A program made the position numbers and the translations under genes. From an uncultured Shewanella sp. (GTDB lineage: Bacteria; Pseudomonadota; Gammaproteobacteria; Enterobacterales; Shewanellaceae), in assembly GCF_947491715.1 (NCBI RefSeq), contig NZ_CANLKR010000028.1, positions 1-64,000 on the forward strand: DNA of 64,000 nucleotides, written 5' to 3'. Shown here piece after piece: positions 1-8,476 of the stretch (positions are counted from its first letter, which is position 1; each line of letters opens with the position of its first letter). The notes below the pieces were generated by a model that was not told where the DNA came from, did no database searches, and saw only the letters and a program-made list of their open reading frames with translations.

Positions 1-70
1 AAGTGAAACGCAATCGCGCCGATGGTAGTGTGGGGTCTCCCCATGTGAGAGTAGGTCATTTCCAGACGCC
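1..70 (+). rRNA. rrf: 5S ribosomal RNA, 3' part (cut by window edge)
   Basis: The first 70 bases match the 3' half of a gammaproteobacterial 5S rRNA, including the conserved stretches GTGAAACGCAATCGCGCC and GATGGTAGTGTGGGGTCTCC, and end in CCAGACGCC. A full 5S RNA is about 116-120 nt, so roughly the first 50 nt lie outside the window. It is followed directly by a rho-independent terminator, which makes it the last gene of an rRNA operon read from the left. Two ORFs overlapping this stretch are artefacts. Confidence 0.93.
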
Positions 71-83
71 AAATAAAACACAG

Positions 84-110
84 AGGCCACCCAATAGGGT
101 GGCCTTTTTG
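84..110 (+). terminator. rho-independent terminator of the rRNA operon
   Basis: A perfect 9-bp stem (AGGCCACCC at 84-92, GGGTGGCCT at 97-105) with an AATA loop runs into a T tract. It begins 13 bases after the end of 5S rRNA. Confidence 0.92.
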
Positions 111-179
111 TTTTGTCTGCTTTTTGGTAATGTCTCCTCACCCATGTGGGTCTACGACAATTGTTCCAGACATTGTCTG

Positions 180-237
180 CATTCCCCACATCCTTTTGGG
201 TTAACGCGGAGGGGGGACCGACAGGATGTTGGGAATG
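180..237. repeat. long inverted repeat between the two rRNA terminators
   Basis: CATTCCCCACATCC (180-193) and GGATGTTGGGAATG (224-237) pair over 14 positions, with one G-T wobble, around a 30-nt loop. It lies in the transcribed trailer between two terminators and may form a stable hairpin. No gene is recognised here. Confidence 0.5.
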
Positions 238-287
238 TCATTTATGCAGAATGCATTTAAATGGCCCCGCAGCTGGCCATGACAGGC

Positions 288-320
288 GCCACTCTTTAAA
301 TGATAAGAGTGGCTTTTTTG
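288..320 (+). terminator. second rRNA-type terminator
   Basis: A perfect stem (GCCACTCTT at 288-296, AAGAGTGGC at 305-313) is followed by TTTTTT. The bases after it (TTTTGTTTTGTATGC) closely match those after the first terminator (TTTTGTTTTGTCTGC). The bases before it (CAGGCGCC) resemble a 5S rRNA 3' end. This may be the vestige of a duplicated 5S-terminator unit. Confidence 0.75.
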
Positions 321-348
321 TTTTGTATGCTTTTAAGGAGATATGGCG

Positions 349-882
349 TTAAAATTGATACCTCAAAACGAGATTGTGAGTGTTTAATGCGGGGTTATGA
401 TCATAGTTATTCCAGTTGGACATGTGTTCAAATTGATAACCAATAGTCCAACTCTTGGTTGCATGGAACATAGCATTAGCACCTATGATAAATTGGAAAT
501 TACCGCCATAGTCCTTTGTATTAACATCGTTTTCACCGAAAACGGTTTTAGTGAGGTAGATCCCCCCACCTACCAGTGCGAAAGAGAATGATCCCACGTT
601 GACACCCGGAGTTAAATAGAGGCTGAGACGTTCGCCTTTTTCATCATCGACTGATATTTGTCCAATTGTTGCACCCGCACCTAAAAAATAACGGTTAGAG
701 TCAGAGCGAAGGAAAATGCGTTGGTATTCGACATCATATGTGTAGATGGTTTTATTTTGAGTATTGGTCGGCTCGCCGTAAATTAATCCGATACTATTAT
801 TGCTAATATCAGAAGCACTGACTGTCATGAGTAATGATGGGATAAAGTATGAACAACAAAAAACAGTATATCTGTACATCAT
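349..882 (-). CDS. pagL: PagL-like lipid A 3-O-deacylase (acyloxyacyl hydrolase family)
   Basis: A predicted outer-membrane beta-barrel of about 177 residues with a signal peptide ending near SLLMTVSA. The C-terminal signature EHMSNWNN..HNPALNTHNL followed by a terminal LRYQF strand fits the PagL family, in which the His and Ser of the HxSN motif are catalytic. Known members remove the 3-O-acyl chain of lipid A at the outer membrane. In Pseudomonas PagL a Glu follows the Ser by about 12 residues; here that position appears to be Asn, so activity is not assured. The start at 882 is preferred over the longer frame at 900 because AAAGGT lies just upstream and the signal peptide then has normal length. 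The gene is a monocistron between the rRNA operon and the capsule locus. Confidence 0.78.
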   Translation of the reverse strand: MMYRYTVFCCSYFIPSLLMTVSASDISNNSIGLIYGEPTNTQNKTIYTYDVEYQRIFLRSDSNRYFLGAGATIGQISVDDEKGERLSLYLTPGVNVGSFSFALVGGGIYLTKTVFGENDVNTKDYGGNFQFIIGANAMFHATKSWTIGYQFEHMSNWNNYDHNPALNTHNLVLRYQF

Positions 883-1342
883 TTTGACCTTTATAATCAT
901 GTCTCAAATCACTCAGACCATTGAGTGAGTTATTGATTTCAGCCTGATTAATTAAGGTGACTTCATGTTAGCTAACCTTAAAGCGTTAAATATTGTTTGT
1001 TTAACGCTCAAGCTATAGATTATTTATAGTACAAAATAATTACAAATGTTATTTTGAGGACGTTTTTTCTAGTTAAAAAGAATGATCTTATTGTCTTGTA
1101 GTGAATAAGCAATTGAAAAGATGATATAAGGCGTTTCAATAAAAATAATGATTTTTATGTAAAATAGAGAGGGGAAAAGCAGAATTCGATAGGGCAAGTA
1201 CATGTTAAAGATAACATATGGTGAGAAAAATAACAGAGTGGGCAATTGAATTAACAAATGCTAATAAGAAATCATTGATATTCAAGGAGTACTAATCGAA
1301 GGTTTACTTGAAAGTGATCAATTGAGTCATGGCGAAACAGGT
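883..1342. other. 460-bp AT-rich gap, end of capsule locus 1
   Basis: I see no convincing gene here. A 62-codon minus-strand ORF at 1069-1257 is low complexity and hydrophobic and has no family signature. The stretch should contain the promoter of the pagL-like gene and the 3' end of the capsule transcript, but no clear T-tailed hairpin was found. Confidence 0.5.
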
Positions 1343-2122
1343 TCAAATCAATATTGCTTTACGGTTTGAAAATATTTGTCTAATTCGGATTAAGTCTTCA
1401 GGTGTATCAATCCCATGTATTGGTGGGGAGCTGATTTCGGTGACTTGTATTTTGATACCAAAGAACAATGCTCTTAATTGCTCAAGCCTTTCGTAGTGCT
1501 CTAATGGACAGCTAGGTAGAAGATGCAACTTTTTAATTGTTTCGGCTCGATATGCATATACACCTATATGGCGTTTAAAAGGGGTTTGCTCATTTTGACA
1601 ATCAGTGAGTGTGATCGCTTCCCTAGGATAAGGCAATAATGCTCGAGAGAAATAAATGGCATGTTGGTTTTCATCGCATATAACTTTAACACAGTTTGGA
1701 TCTTGTGCTTCTTTGAGTGAACTAAATGAGGTGCTGAGTGTGGCCATGCCCATTAATGGCTGATGATGTAAACTACTGGCAACCAGTTGAAGTGCGTTTG
1801 CAGGAATTAAAGGTTCATCTCCTTGTAAGTTGACAATAATAGTCTCATTGTCCCATTTCATTTTTGTGGCGACCTCAGCAATTCTATCAGTGCCTGAAGG
1901 GTGACTACTGGATGTCATCATTACTTGGGCATTGAAACGTTCTGCTTGTATTTTTATCTGTAAACTATCGGTAGCAATAATAATATTATTAGCGCTAATC
2001 CCTGTTTCTAGTGCTCTTTGATAAACATGCCAAATAAGCGGTTTGCCCTCAATTTCTGCTAGCGCTTTACCGGGTAATCGAGTTGATGTCATGCGAGTGG
2101 GGATAACGATTTTATAGTGCAT
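1343..2122 (-). CDS. kpsU: 3-deoxy-manno-octulosonate cytidylyltransferase (CMP-Kdo synthetase), copy 1
   Basis: Makes CMP-Kdo from CTP and Kdo in the cytoplasm; in a capsule locus this is the KpsU-type paralogue of KdsB feeding KpsC/KpsS. The 259-residue product has the family signatures: the nucleotide-binding start (RLPGKAL, 15-21), HPSGTDRIAE (74-83), NLQGDEP (98-104), YFSR (157-160), HIGVYAYR (185-192) and GIDTPEDL (237-244). E. coli KdsB/KpsU are about 246-248 residues. AAGGT lies upstream of the ATG. It is the last gene of the first capsule unit, 11 bases after the glycosyltransferase gene at 2134-3222; the same pair recurs at 31443-33365. A housekeeping kdsB should exist elsewhere. 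Confidence 0.95.
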   Translation of the reverse strand: MHYKIVIPTRMTSTRLPGKALAEIEGKPLIWHVYQRALETGISANNIIIATDSLQIKIQAERFNAQVMMTSSSHPSGTDRIAEVATKMKWDNETIIVNLQGDEPLIPANALQLVASSLHHQPLMGMATLSTSFSSLKEAQDPNCVKVICDENQHAIYFSRALLPYPREAITLTDCQNEQTPFKRHIGVYAYRAETIKKLHLLPSCPLEHYERLEQLRALFFGIKIQVTEISSPPIHGIDTPEDLIRIRQIFSNRKAILI

Positions 2123-2133
2123 AACGTGTACCT

Positions 2134-3222
2134 TTAGGGACGATTGATTTTTTGTGAAAATTTATAAACTTGTTTCTTGATGAGGTCGATAAAAAATAAT
2201 CTCGGTTTGACATAGAGTTTTCGACACTTTCTCCAGAAGTATCTCTTAATGACAATATCTTGTTGCCAGTGAAATAAGCCAGGGTAAGTTTGAAGGGGCC
2301 AGTTATACTTTTGTTGTAATGATTGGATCCAATTACGGTAACCTTTATTGAGTGAAATGGGCTGATCGGAACTGATTGCAATACATTGAGTATTGATTAA
2401 AGTTTGCAGTTTCTCTTGCAATAATGTTTCATTCACTTTGCGTTGGCGATGATATTTATGGGTTAATGGTCTCGGATGCCACTTATGAATAAAGAAGTTA
2501 AATTCAAATAAATGTTCTAAAGAATATTGGGTTAAATAGCGTCTAAAACCTTCATAATTGGCGGGATGAATTGTTTTTTTATCATGACTGAAGTCAATAG
2601 GAATTTCCCCTTTCTGGTAATGTAACGTTAATCGGCAAATGAGCTCTAAATCTTCTCCACCATGACCGATAAAAGTTTCATCAAATCCCTTTAACTGTTT
2701 AAACCATTGCCTGTTTATGAGTAAGCAACTGGTAATAAGGGCAATATTTTCAATAATGTCATTTTTACCTTTCATGAATGAATCAAGACATTCTATTAAT
2801 TTTGGCTTAGTCAAATGTTTTTCGTTGTTGAATACTGTTTCTTTTGTTAAGTAAAAGCACGGATACATTTCAAATGCGGTGATACTTCTGCTCATTAATC
2901 TTTCTGCAATTGAAACAAGTTTATTGAGTAATACACTCGGGACAATCAAATCAACATCAATGAAGAATAAATAATCACTTTTAGATAATTTAACCGCTTG
3001 ATTTCTCGCAAAAGCGGGAGAGTAAACTTTGCCTTTAAAGGGGGAATGGATATAAATAATATTGTTAGAATGAGGCAAGTTATTAGCAGGTTTCGGGCTT
3101 GAATCAAAAATAATAATATCCGTTTGTGGAATACCATTAATCGCAGTGATAACCGAGAGCAATCTGTTATTGTTTTTTTCAAACGAACGTTGAGAATACG
3201 GAACGATGAATGAAATATTCAT
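2134..3222 (-). CDS. capsule glycosyltransferase, GT2-like with Glyco_transf_7C end, copy 1
   Basis: Predicted cytoplasmic sugar transferase of the group annotated as capsule biosynthesis glycosyltransferases (COG4092-like). It opens with an alternating beta/alpha nucleotide-sugar fold, has the metal-binding DVD after LFFI (about residue 90 from this start), and then GFDETFIGHGGEDLEL, which matches the galactosyltransferase C-terminal (7C) motif. An upstream start at 3249 is possible, but the paralogue at 32280-33365 begins at the equivalent of MNISFIVPY and AAAGGA precedes this ATG, so 3222 is preferred. The polymer it builds is unknown. It is followed immediately by kpsU, and the pairing is conserved in both halves of the locus. 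Confidence 0.85.
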   Translation of the reverse strand: MNISFIVPYSQRSFEKNNNRLLSVITAINGIPQTDIIIFDSSPKPANNLPHSNNIIYIHSPFKGKVYSPAFARNQAVKLSKSDYLFFIDVDLIVPSVLLNKLVSIAERLMSRSITAFEMYPCFYLTKETVFNNEKHLTKPKLIECLDSFMKGKNDIIENIALITSCLLINRQWFKQLKGFDETFIGHGGEDLELICRLTLHYQKGEIPIDFSHDKKTIHPANYEGFRRYLTQYSLEHLFEFNFFIHKWHPRPLTHKYHRQRKVNETLLQEKLQTLINTQCIAISSDQPISLNKGYRNWIQSLQQKYNWPLQTYPGLFHWQQDIVIKRYFWRKCRKLYVKPRLFFIDLIKKQVYKFSQKINRP

Positions 3223-3381
3223 TTGGGGTAATCCTTTACCTTTAAACATTAAATTGAAATTTTAGAGGGCATTTTATGTTTTGAAAAATAAAGAGACGAC
3301 ATCAGTTCATGGAGAAATACACACCATGGCACTTAGTCTCAGGGCTATTATTTATGCTGACTTCTGATTTTAAATCAATAT

Positions 3382-4554
3382 TTAAGCTGCAAAACTCGAT
3401 TTATCAATTTGTAAGCTTAGTGCGCCATTTGTGCCTAAAACGGCATTAACAATACGTTCGCTTGTATGACCATCACCATAGGGGTTGATAGCATGACTCA
3501 TGACTTGATAGGCAAAGTCATCATCAAGTAATCGAATAGTTTCGTCTACTATAGTTTTATCGCAAGTGCCAACTAAGCGCACAGTACCCGCTTTAACTGC
3601 AGCAGGCCGCTCGGTTGTATCGCGCATGCACAATACTGGGATCCCAAGTGTTGGTGCCTCTTCTTGAATACCACCCGAATCGGTTAAAATGAGATAACTT
3701 TTTTTCATTAAGTACACGAAAGGGAGGTAGTCTTGCGGCTCAATTAAAAAGACGTTGTGAAAGCCTGATAAATTTCTTTTTACTGGTTCTTGTACGTTCG
3801 GATTGAGGTGCACTGGGTAGACAATTTGTACATCATCACGGGTCGCTAATACAGACAACGCTTTGCAAATACGCTCAAACCCATCTCCGTGATTCTCACG
3901 TCTGTGACCTGTGACGAGAATAAGTTTTTTGTCAGTTTGCAAGAAAGGGAACTGCTCGGCAAGTTGATTTTGTACCGCTGGATTATTGTCAATATGTTGA
4001 TTGATGTCTACTAAGGCATCAATGACTGAATTTCCAGTGACAAAAATGCTGTCAGGTGTAATATTTTCTAAAATTAAGTTTTTTAATGAGCCTACGGTCG
4101 GTGTGTAATGTTGATCGGCAATACTCCCTGTGAGCATGCGCATACCTTCTTCTGGCCAAGGTGAGTAAATATTACCGGTACGTAATCCTGCTTCAACATG
4201 ACCGACGGCTACTTTATGGTAATACGCTGATAATGTGCTTGCAAAAGAAGTCGCTGTGTCACCATGAACTAAAATGCGATCGGGTTTAAACTCTGCAAAA
4301 ATAGGTTTAAGCCCATGCAAAATAGCAGTCGTGACATCGGTGAGATCTTGTCCTGGTTTCATGATGTTTAGATCATAGTCAGGAATAATATCAAATAATG
4401 CTAGCACTTGATCGAGCATTTCTCTGTGTTGTCCTGTCACACAGACTTTAATATCCACATCTTCTCTTGCCTTAAATACTTTGACAATGGGAGCCATTTT
4501 TATTGCTTCAGGCCGGGTACCAAAAACCATTAAGATCCGTTTTACACTTGCCAT
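3382..4554 (-). CDS. wecB: UDP-N-acetylglucosamine 2-epimerase (non-hydrolysing), copy 1
   Basis: Interconverts UDP-GlcNAc and UDP-ManNAc in the cytoplasm, the first step towards ManNAc or ManNAcA in the polymer. The 390-residue product has all family blocks: VFGTRPEAIKMAPI near the start, VTGQHREMLDQVL, VHGDTATSFA, HVEAGLRTGNIYSPWPEE, VTGHRRENHG, DSGGIQEEAPTLGIPVL and RDTTERPAAV. A strong AAGGAG lies upstream of the ATG. It follows the CgeB-like gene by 27 bases and has a close paralogue at 39510-40691. It could be confused with enterobacterial common antigen WecB, but no wecA, wzx or wzy is present here, so a capsule role is inferred. Confidence 0.96.
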   Translation of the reverse strand: MASVKRILMVFGTRPEAIKMAPIVKVFKAREDVDIKVCVTGQHREMLDQVLALFDIIPDYDLNIMKPGQDLTDVTTAILHGLKPIFAEFKPDRILVHGDTATSFASTLSAYYHKVAVGHVEAGLRTGNIYSPWPEEGMRMLTGSIADQHYTPTVGSLKNLILENITPDSIFVTGNSVIDALVDINQHIDNNPAVQNQLAEQFPFLQTDKKLILVTGHRRENHGDGFERICKALSVLATRDDVQIVYPVHLNPNVQEPVKRNLSGFHNVFLIEPQDYLPFVYLMKKSYLILTDSGGIQEEAPTLGIPVLCMRDTTERPAAVKAGTVRLVGTCDKTIVDETIRLLDDDFAYQVMSHAINPYGDGHTSERIVNAVLGTNGALSLQIDKSSFAA

Positions 4555-4581
4555 ATCAATCTCCTTATGTAGTTAATCGTA

Positions 4582-5556
4582 CTATTTAAAACCAATATCC
4601 ATTTTGATCTGTGCTAATCGGTGTTGCCATGTGTGTTGATCGAGCACAATTTCTTGGATGATCTTTGCATCTTTTAATCTTTTGCCATCATCTTTTAAGT
4701 AATCCTGATAAAGGCTGCTCACTGGATCGGTTTGTTGTATTTGAATGATGTGTGAGCCAAATATATTTTCTATTGCATAAGAGGGAGTACTTAACATTGG
4801 ACTGGCACTGGCAGCCAATTCGAATACGCGTCTTGAAAGCATAGTGTGGGAATGTTGAACGGTATTAAAATTAAGATAAACTTGGTATTGATTATAAAGT
4901 GCATAAATGGCTTTTTCTGAAACTGCTGGGCGACAATTATCAATGAGTGATTGAGGAAAACGACATGACTGCTGAGATGTCCAGAAACGGTCGTATATCA
5001 CTAAATTTTGTTGTTTTAATGCCTGCAAGATATGTAGTTGCTCTTCGCTCCTATTAGGTAATTCTTCCCCATAGAATCCGCCTAAAAAAGCAATGCTAGA
5101 TAGTCGCTTCGTTTGCGTTGAAAAGTGTAATTTAGGTTGTGCGGCAAACATTAAGATGTTTATTGCATGGAATGAATGAGCCAGTGCTTTATACTTTGGA
5201 ATGCAATTCGAATCGGTTGTATAAAGGACATTAAAACACATTGCAGCTTGCAAAAATCGTTCAAAATGAATGGGATCTTCTTTATTCCAAAAAATGGTGG
5301 GAATCGATTTTTTGCGGCAATAATCAGTGAGCCGTTTTAGACTTGAGTTTTCATTTGTATCTAAATCCACGACTTTTTTTTGCCAAGAAGCGTTAAAGCC
5401 CCTCCATGCAGACTCAACAAATAGTAAATCAGGTTTATGAACATTAATACACCAACGCCAATTGAGAGGGGTTAAATGAATGAGCTGTGCTTCTTCTTGT
5501 AGGCCTAAGCAGGTTGCTTCATCGACAATCACAGCCATTTTTAGTTTTTGACGCAT
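4582..5556 (-). CDS. CgeB-like glycosyltransferase, copy 1
   Basis: A 324-residue protein of the CgeB / Glyco_trans_1_2 type. The N-terminal half has LKMAVIVDEATCLGL, DLLFVESAWRG and PTIFWNKEDPIHF, typical of the DUF3880-like first lobe. The C-terminal lobe has YLNFNTVQHSHTMLSRRVFELAASASPML, where the Glu of RVFEL is in the expected nucleotide-sugar binding position. No signal peptide. The gene lies 14 bases after kpsD and 27 before wecB, and that position is repeated exactly at 40711-41685. A gene always placed with the exporter rather than in the variable block suggests a conserved step, such as a linker sugar or first residue, but this is inference. Confidence 0.75.
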   Translation of the reverse strand: MRQKLKMAVIVDEATCLGLQEEAQLIHLTPLNWRWCINVHKPDLLFVESAWRGFNASWQKKVVDLDTNENSSLKRLTDYCRKKSIPTIFWNKEDPIHFERFLQAAMCFNVLYTTDSNCIPKYKALAHSFHAINILMFAAQPKLHFSTQTKRLSSIAFLGGFYGEELPNRSEEQLHILQALKQQNLVIYDRFWTSQQSCRFPQSLIDNCRPAVSEKAIYALYNQYQVYLNFNTVQHSHTMLSRRVFELAASASPMLSTPSYAIENIFGSHIIQIQQTDPVSSLYQDYLKDDGKRLKDAKIIQEIVLDQHTWQHRLAQIKMDIGFK

Positions 5557-5570
5557 AATAAGGGCGCTTC

Positions 5571-7244
5571 TTATATTGCTAAGACCACTGCTGCAGACAT
5601 GGTGATTTGAAAAATAATTTGAGTAATATCTTTGGCTAGCTGAAAGCCTTTTTCATCGGGTTTGGAGATCACAAAGATCTCATCCCCTGGGCCAATGAGT
5701 TGTTCTTCAGATAATTGATCGTTGGCGCTAACAAAGCTGCCATTGGGCTTCATGACGAGTATGTTCATATCATCAAGATCGGTATTGGTTCCACCGGCTT
5801 TATTAATAAAATCTTCTATATCCAGCTTAGGGTTGTAAGCGATAGCGGTAGGAAACATGACTTCGCCATGGATCATGACTAAATTTCGCTTCGCAGGAAT
5901 AACAATGCGATCGCCTTGCTGTAAAATAATCTGACTAAATGCATTTTTATCATTTAATAATACTTGGCCTTTGGGTTCCACTTGTCGGGCTTTTTCAATC
6001 CATTTTAAAATGGTTTCTGCCTCTGCTTGCCGCAATTGGGCAGCTTCTGTGGTATCCGAGCGCTTTGTCAGTACATTTTGTTCAAGCGCCGACAATGAGG
6101 CTTGTAACATGTCATATTGTCTTTTGGCAACGGACTGGCGATAGAGTTGCACTGCATCTTGGTTCGACAGTGGTGTAAATTGTGCTTGCGCTAACAAATC
6201 AGCAAGACTCGATCCCCACGGTAGTACCATTTCTTGGGCAGAATTATGTTCACCAATTAAATCAATGCTAATACTGCTGGGCCTTAATTGAGAGCTGACT
6301 TTAATCAATGCACCTGCAGGCACTTTTATATATTTTGCCTGTGATAATGTGTATTGTTTTGCATTGATGGGGCGATTACCGGGATTATTTGAATCTGACA
6401 CAATAAGTTGTGAGGGGGTTAGTGGGCGAGCAGGTTCAGCTGCAATGACAGTGATATGGGTCGCTTGTTCATCGACAACCACAGCGTTAAGGATGTTTTT
6501 GAGTGTTGAACTTGTGACCAACTCGTATTGACCACTAAAACCTACATGACCTTCTATGGTGACCTCACCTTGTTTTGGGCCAATAAAAATGACATCCCCA
6601 TCTTGAAATTGCAGTGATGGGATCGTACCCAGTTGTAAAAAGGCATATAAATCGATTTGTTTGATTGTTTTGTTATTACGTTTGAGTTGAATATTGCGAT
6701 AACTGCCAATGTCATTTCGAATACCGCCCGCTTGATCGATAAAACGTAGCACGCTGTCTGCACTTTGGCCTTGGTATAGTCCAGGTTGATTGACCATACC
6801 CGACAAGAAGACTTTTACTTGCTGGCTTGACATCAAAGAGGCATAGACTTCGACATTGGATTTATAAACGCGTTTAACACTATTGAGTATGACTTGATTC
6901 AGCCTAGCGTTGGTCACGCCCAGTACTTTTATAGGGCCGACTTTAGGGATGAAAATATTACCTTGGGGATCGATGGTGACTTCGGCTTGGTAATCAATCG
7001 CTCCCCAGACTTGAATGAGTAGATTATCACCTTGGGTGAGCTGATAATTAGGATCAACGGCGGAAAACGAATATTGACTAAATCCGCCGTTGAATAACCA
7101 ATTACCATAACGTTGTTGATTATCAGTATCATAGATACTAGCGGTTTTTTCGGCTGTCGATTCTTGTTGTAGTGCTACGGAAGCCATCGATGAGAAGCCA
7201 GTAAAAAATCCGATAAGGATAATAAATTGCATTAATTGCTTCAT
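5571..7244 (-). CDS. kpsD: KpsD-type outer membrane polysaccharide export protein, copy 1
   Basis: Periplasmic/outer-membrane part of the group 2 capsule exporter, working with KpsE and KpsMT. The 557 residues are close to the 558 of E. coli KpsD. A Sec signal peptide covers about residues 1-21. The polysaccharide export domain starts at YQLTQGDNLLIQVWG and includes DPQGNIFIPKVGPIKVLG. SLBB-like repeats follow (VFLSGMVNQPGLY, VTIEGHVGFSGQYEL, VMIHGEVMFPTAIAYN), and the C-terminus ends in a hydrophobic MSAAVVLAI. GGAG precedes the ATG. The gene overlaps the end of kpsE by 4 bases (ATGA), so translation is probably coupled. Confidence 0.95.
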   Translation of the reverse strand: MKQLMQFIILIGFFTGFSSMASVALQQESTAEKTASIYDTDNQQRYGNWLFNGGFSQYSFSAVDPNYQLTQGDNLLIQVWGAIDYQAEVTIDPQGNIFIPKVGPIKVLGVTNARLNQVILNSVKRVYKSNVEVYASLMSSQQVKVFLSGMVNQPGLYQGQSADSVLRFIDQAGGIRNDIGSYRNIQLKRNNKTIKQIDLYAFLQLGTIPSLQFQDGDVIFIGPKQGEVTIEGHVGFSGQYELVTSSTLKNILNAVVVDEQATHITVIAAEPARPLTPSQLIVSDSNNPGNRPINAKQYTLSQAKYIKVPAGALIKVSSQLRPSSISIDLIGEHNSAQEMVLPWGSSLADLLAQAQFTPLSNQDAVQLYRQSVAKRQYDMLQASLSALEQNVLTKRSDTTEAAQLRQAEAETILKWIEKARQVEPKGQVLLNDKNAFSQIILQQGDRIVIPAKRNLVMIHGEVMFPTAIAYNPKLDIEDFINKAGGTNTDLDDMNILVMKPNGSFVSANDQLSEEQLIGPGDEIFVISKPDEKGFQLAKDITQIIFQITMSAAVVLAI

Positions 7245-8476
7245 TCTCTGTGCTCCTTAACAATAGCAATGATTAGTTTTCCAATCAGGTAAATCAGTAT
7301 TAATACAACAAACCAGGTGATGATGTTATAAAGCCGTTTGGGATAAAGGTTGTCTTGGGCGATGCGAGGTTGCTCGACCACAAGCAAATGTTTTAATTTT
7401 TTAAATGCTTCACTGCGGGTTTTTTCTAAACTGGCTAAGGCCGATTGATACAGATCGGTTGCCAGTTGAGTATTAAGTTCAATTTCTTTAAAGGTGAGGC
7501 TGACCTTATTGAGTGATGGTTGATCAGGTTGTATAAGTTTTTGTTTTTCTTGTTCTAATTGTTTTTCTAAAGCTTCAATTTGATATTTTTTTGCCACTAT
7601 TTCACTGGCATCACTACGCATATAGGCACTGAGGGATTTCAGTTCGGCTTGTTGTGTCATAATTTGTGAAGCAAGTTGGTTCATGGCATTGAGTAAAGCG
7701 CTGCTTTGTTGTTCAGGATTAAAGAGTTTGGCAGTATCTTGAAATTTGATAAGTTTCATTTGTTCTGCTTTAAGTTGTTTATAGGCTCGAGTCACTTCTT
7801 CTTCAGCATATTGCATTTGTTGTGTGGCCATCTTTTCACCCAGTCGATTAATAAATTGCTCACTTATGGCCAGTAAGGTTTGGGTTAATTTGAGTGCGTA
7901 TTCGGGCGTATAACCTTGAATTTCTACGGTAAGGATCTCAGACAAGTCATCATAATGTACTGATAAATGCTCTTGGTAATATTGAATAAAATCTTCTTGG
8001 GTACTGCTTTGATTTAAGCGACTGACTTTATCCCATTGTGTATTTTGGTAGTGAGACTTGAGTGCGAGTTTCTCATTTAATGCTAGAGCCATTTCGGCAG
8101 AATGAATATACTCTTGTAATATCAATGCATCACGCATATTAGGTGATGAGCTACCCAGTGAGGCTAATCCCAATAAAGGCAGTTCATTGCTACTGCTTTG
8201 TTTGACAATAAACTGGGTTTGACTCACATATCGTGGTGAGGCAATGATGCTGAAATAAATAATGACTGCAATAGAAGCAATGATTACCAGCGCAAAAGAT
8301 CCCAGTTTCGCCCATGTTTGATATAAGGTCTTACGGGTAGTGATATAAGCTTTAGAGTCGGCTAAAAATAATTTAGGATCCCGACGTAACTTTCTTAATT
8401 TACGTTGAGTCGAGCTTAATATCGCTGGAGGGCTATGGTTTTCTTTAAGTGAGCTTGTTACTTGATTATTTGGCAT
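7241..8476 (-). CDS. kpsE: KpsE-type capsule export inner membrane protein, copy 1
   Basis: Polysaccharide co-polymerase family protein linking the KpsMT transporter to KpsD across the periplasm. In 411 residues it has a basic cytoplasmic N-terminus, a transmembrane segment around residues 55-78, a conserved SPRYVSQTQFIVKQ strand, a long periplasmic coiled-coil rich in Gln, Glu and Lys (about 210-340) and a second membrane segment near the C-terminus (LYNIITWFVVLILIYLIGKL). E. coli KpsE is 382 residues. The start overlaps the end of kpsT by 11 bases and the stop overlaps kpsD by 4. The paralogue at 43434-44645 is very similar in the C-terminal half and more diverged at the N-terminus. Confidence 0.94.
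   Translation of the reverse strand: MPNNQVTSSLKENHSPPAILSSTQRKLRKLRRDPKLFLADSKAYITTRKTLYQTWAKLGSFALVIIASIAVIIYFSIIASPRYVSQTQFIVKQSSSNELPLLGLASLGSSSPNMRDALILQEYIHSAEMALALNEKLALKSHYQNTQWDKVSRLNQSSTQEDFIQYYQEHLSVHYDDLSEILTVEIQGYTPEYALKLTQTLLAISEQFINRLGEKMATQQMQYAEEEVTRAYKQLKAEQMKLIKFQDTAKLFNPEQQSSALLNAMNQLASQIMTQQAELKSLSAYMRSDASEIVAKKYQIEALEKQLEQEKQKLIQPDQPSLNKVSLTFKEIELNTQLATDLYQSALASLEKTRSEAFKKLKHLLVVEQPRIAQDNLYPKRLYNIITWFVVLILIYLIGKLIIAIVKEHRE

Noticed and set aside
3..352. Two plus-strand ORFs (85 and 68 codons) across the 5S rRNA tail and terminators
   Set aside because: They lie in rRNA and terminator hairpins, have no ribosome-binding site and no family resemblance.
1069..1257. 62-codon hydrophobic minus-strand ORF
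   Set aside because: AT-rich random frame with no similarity or convincing start site.
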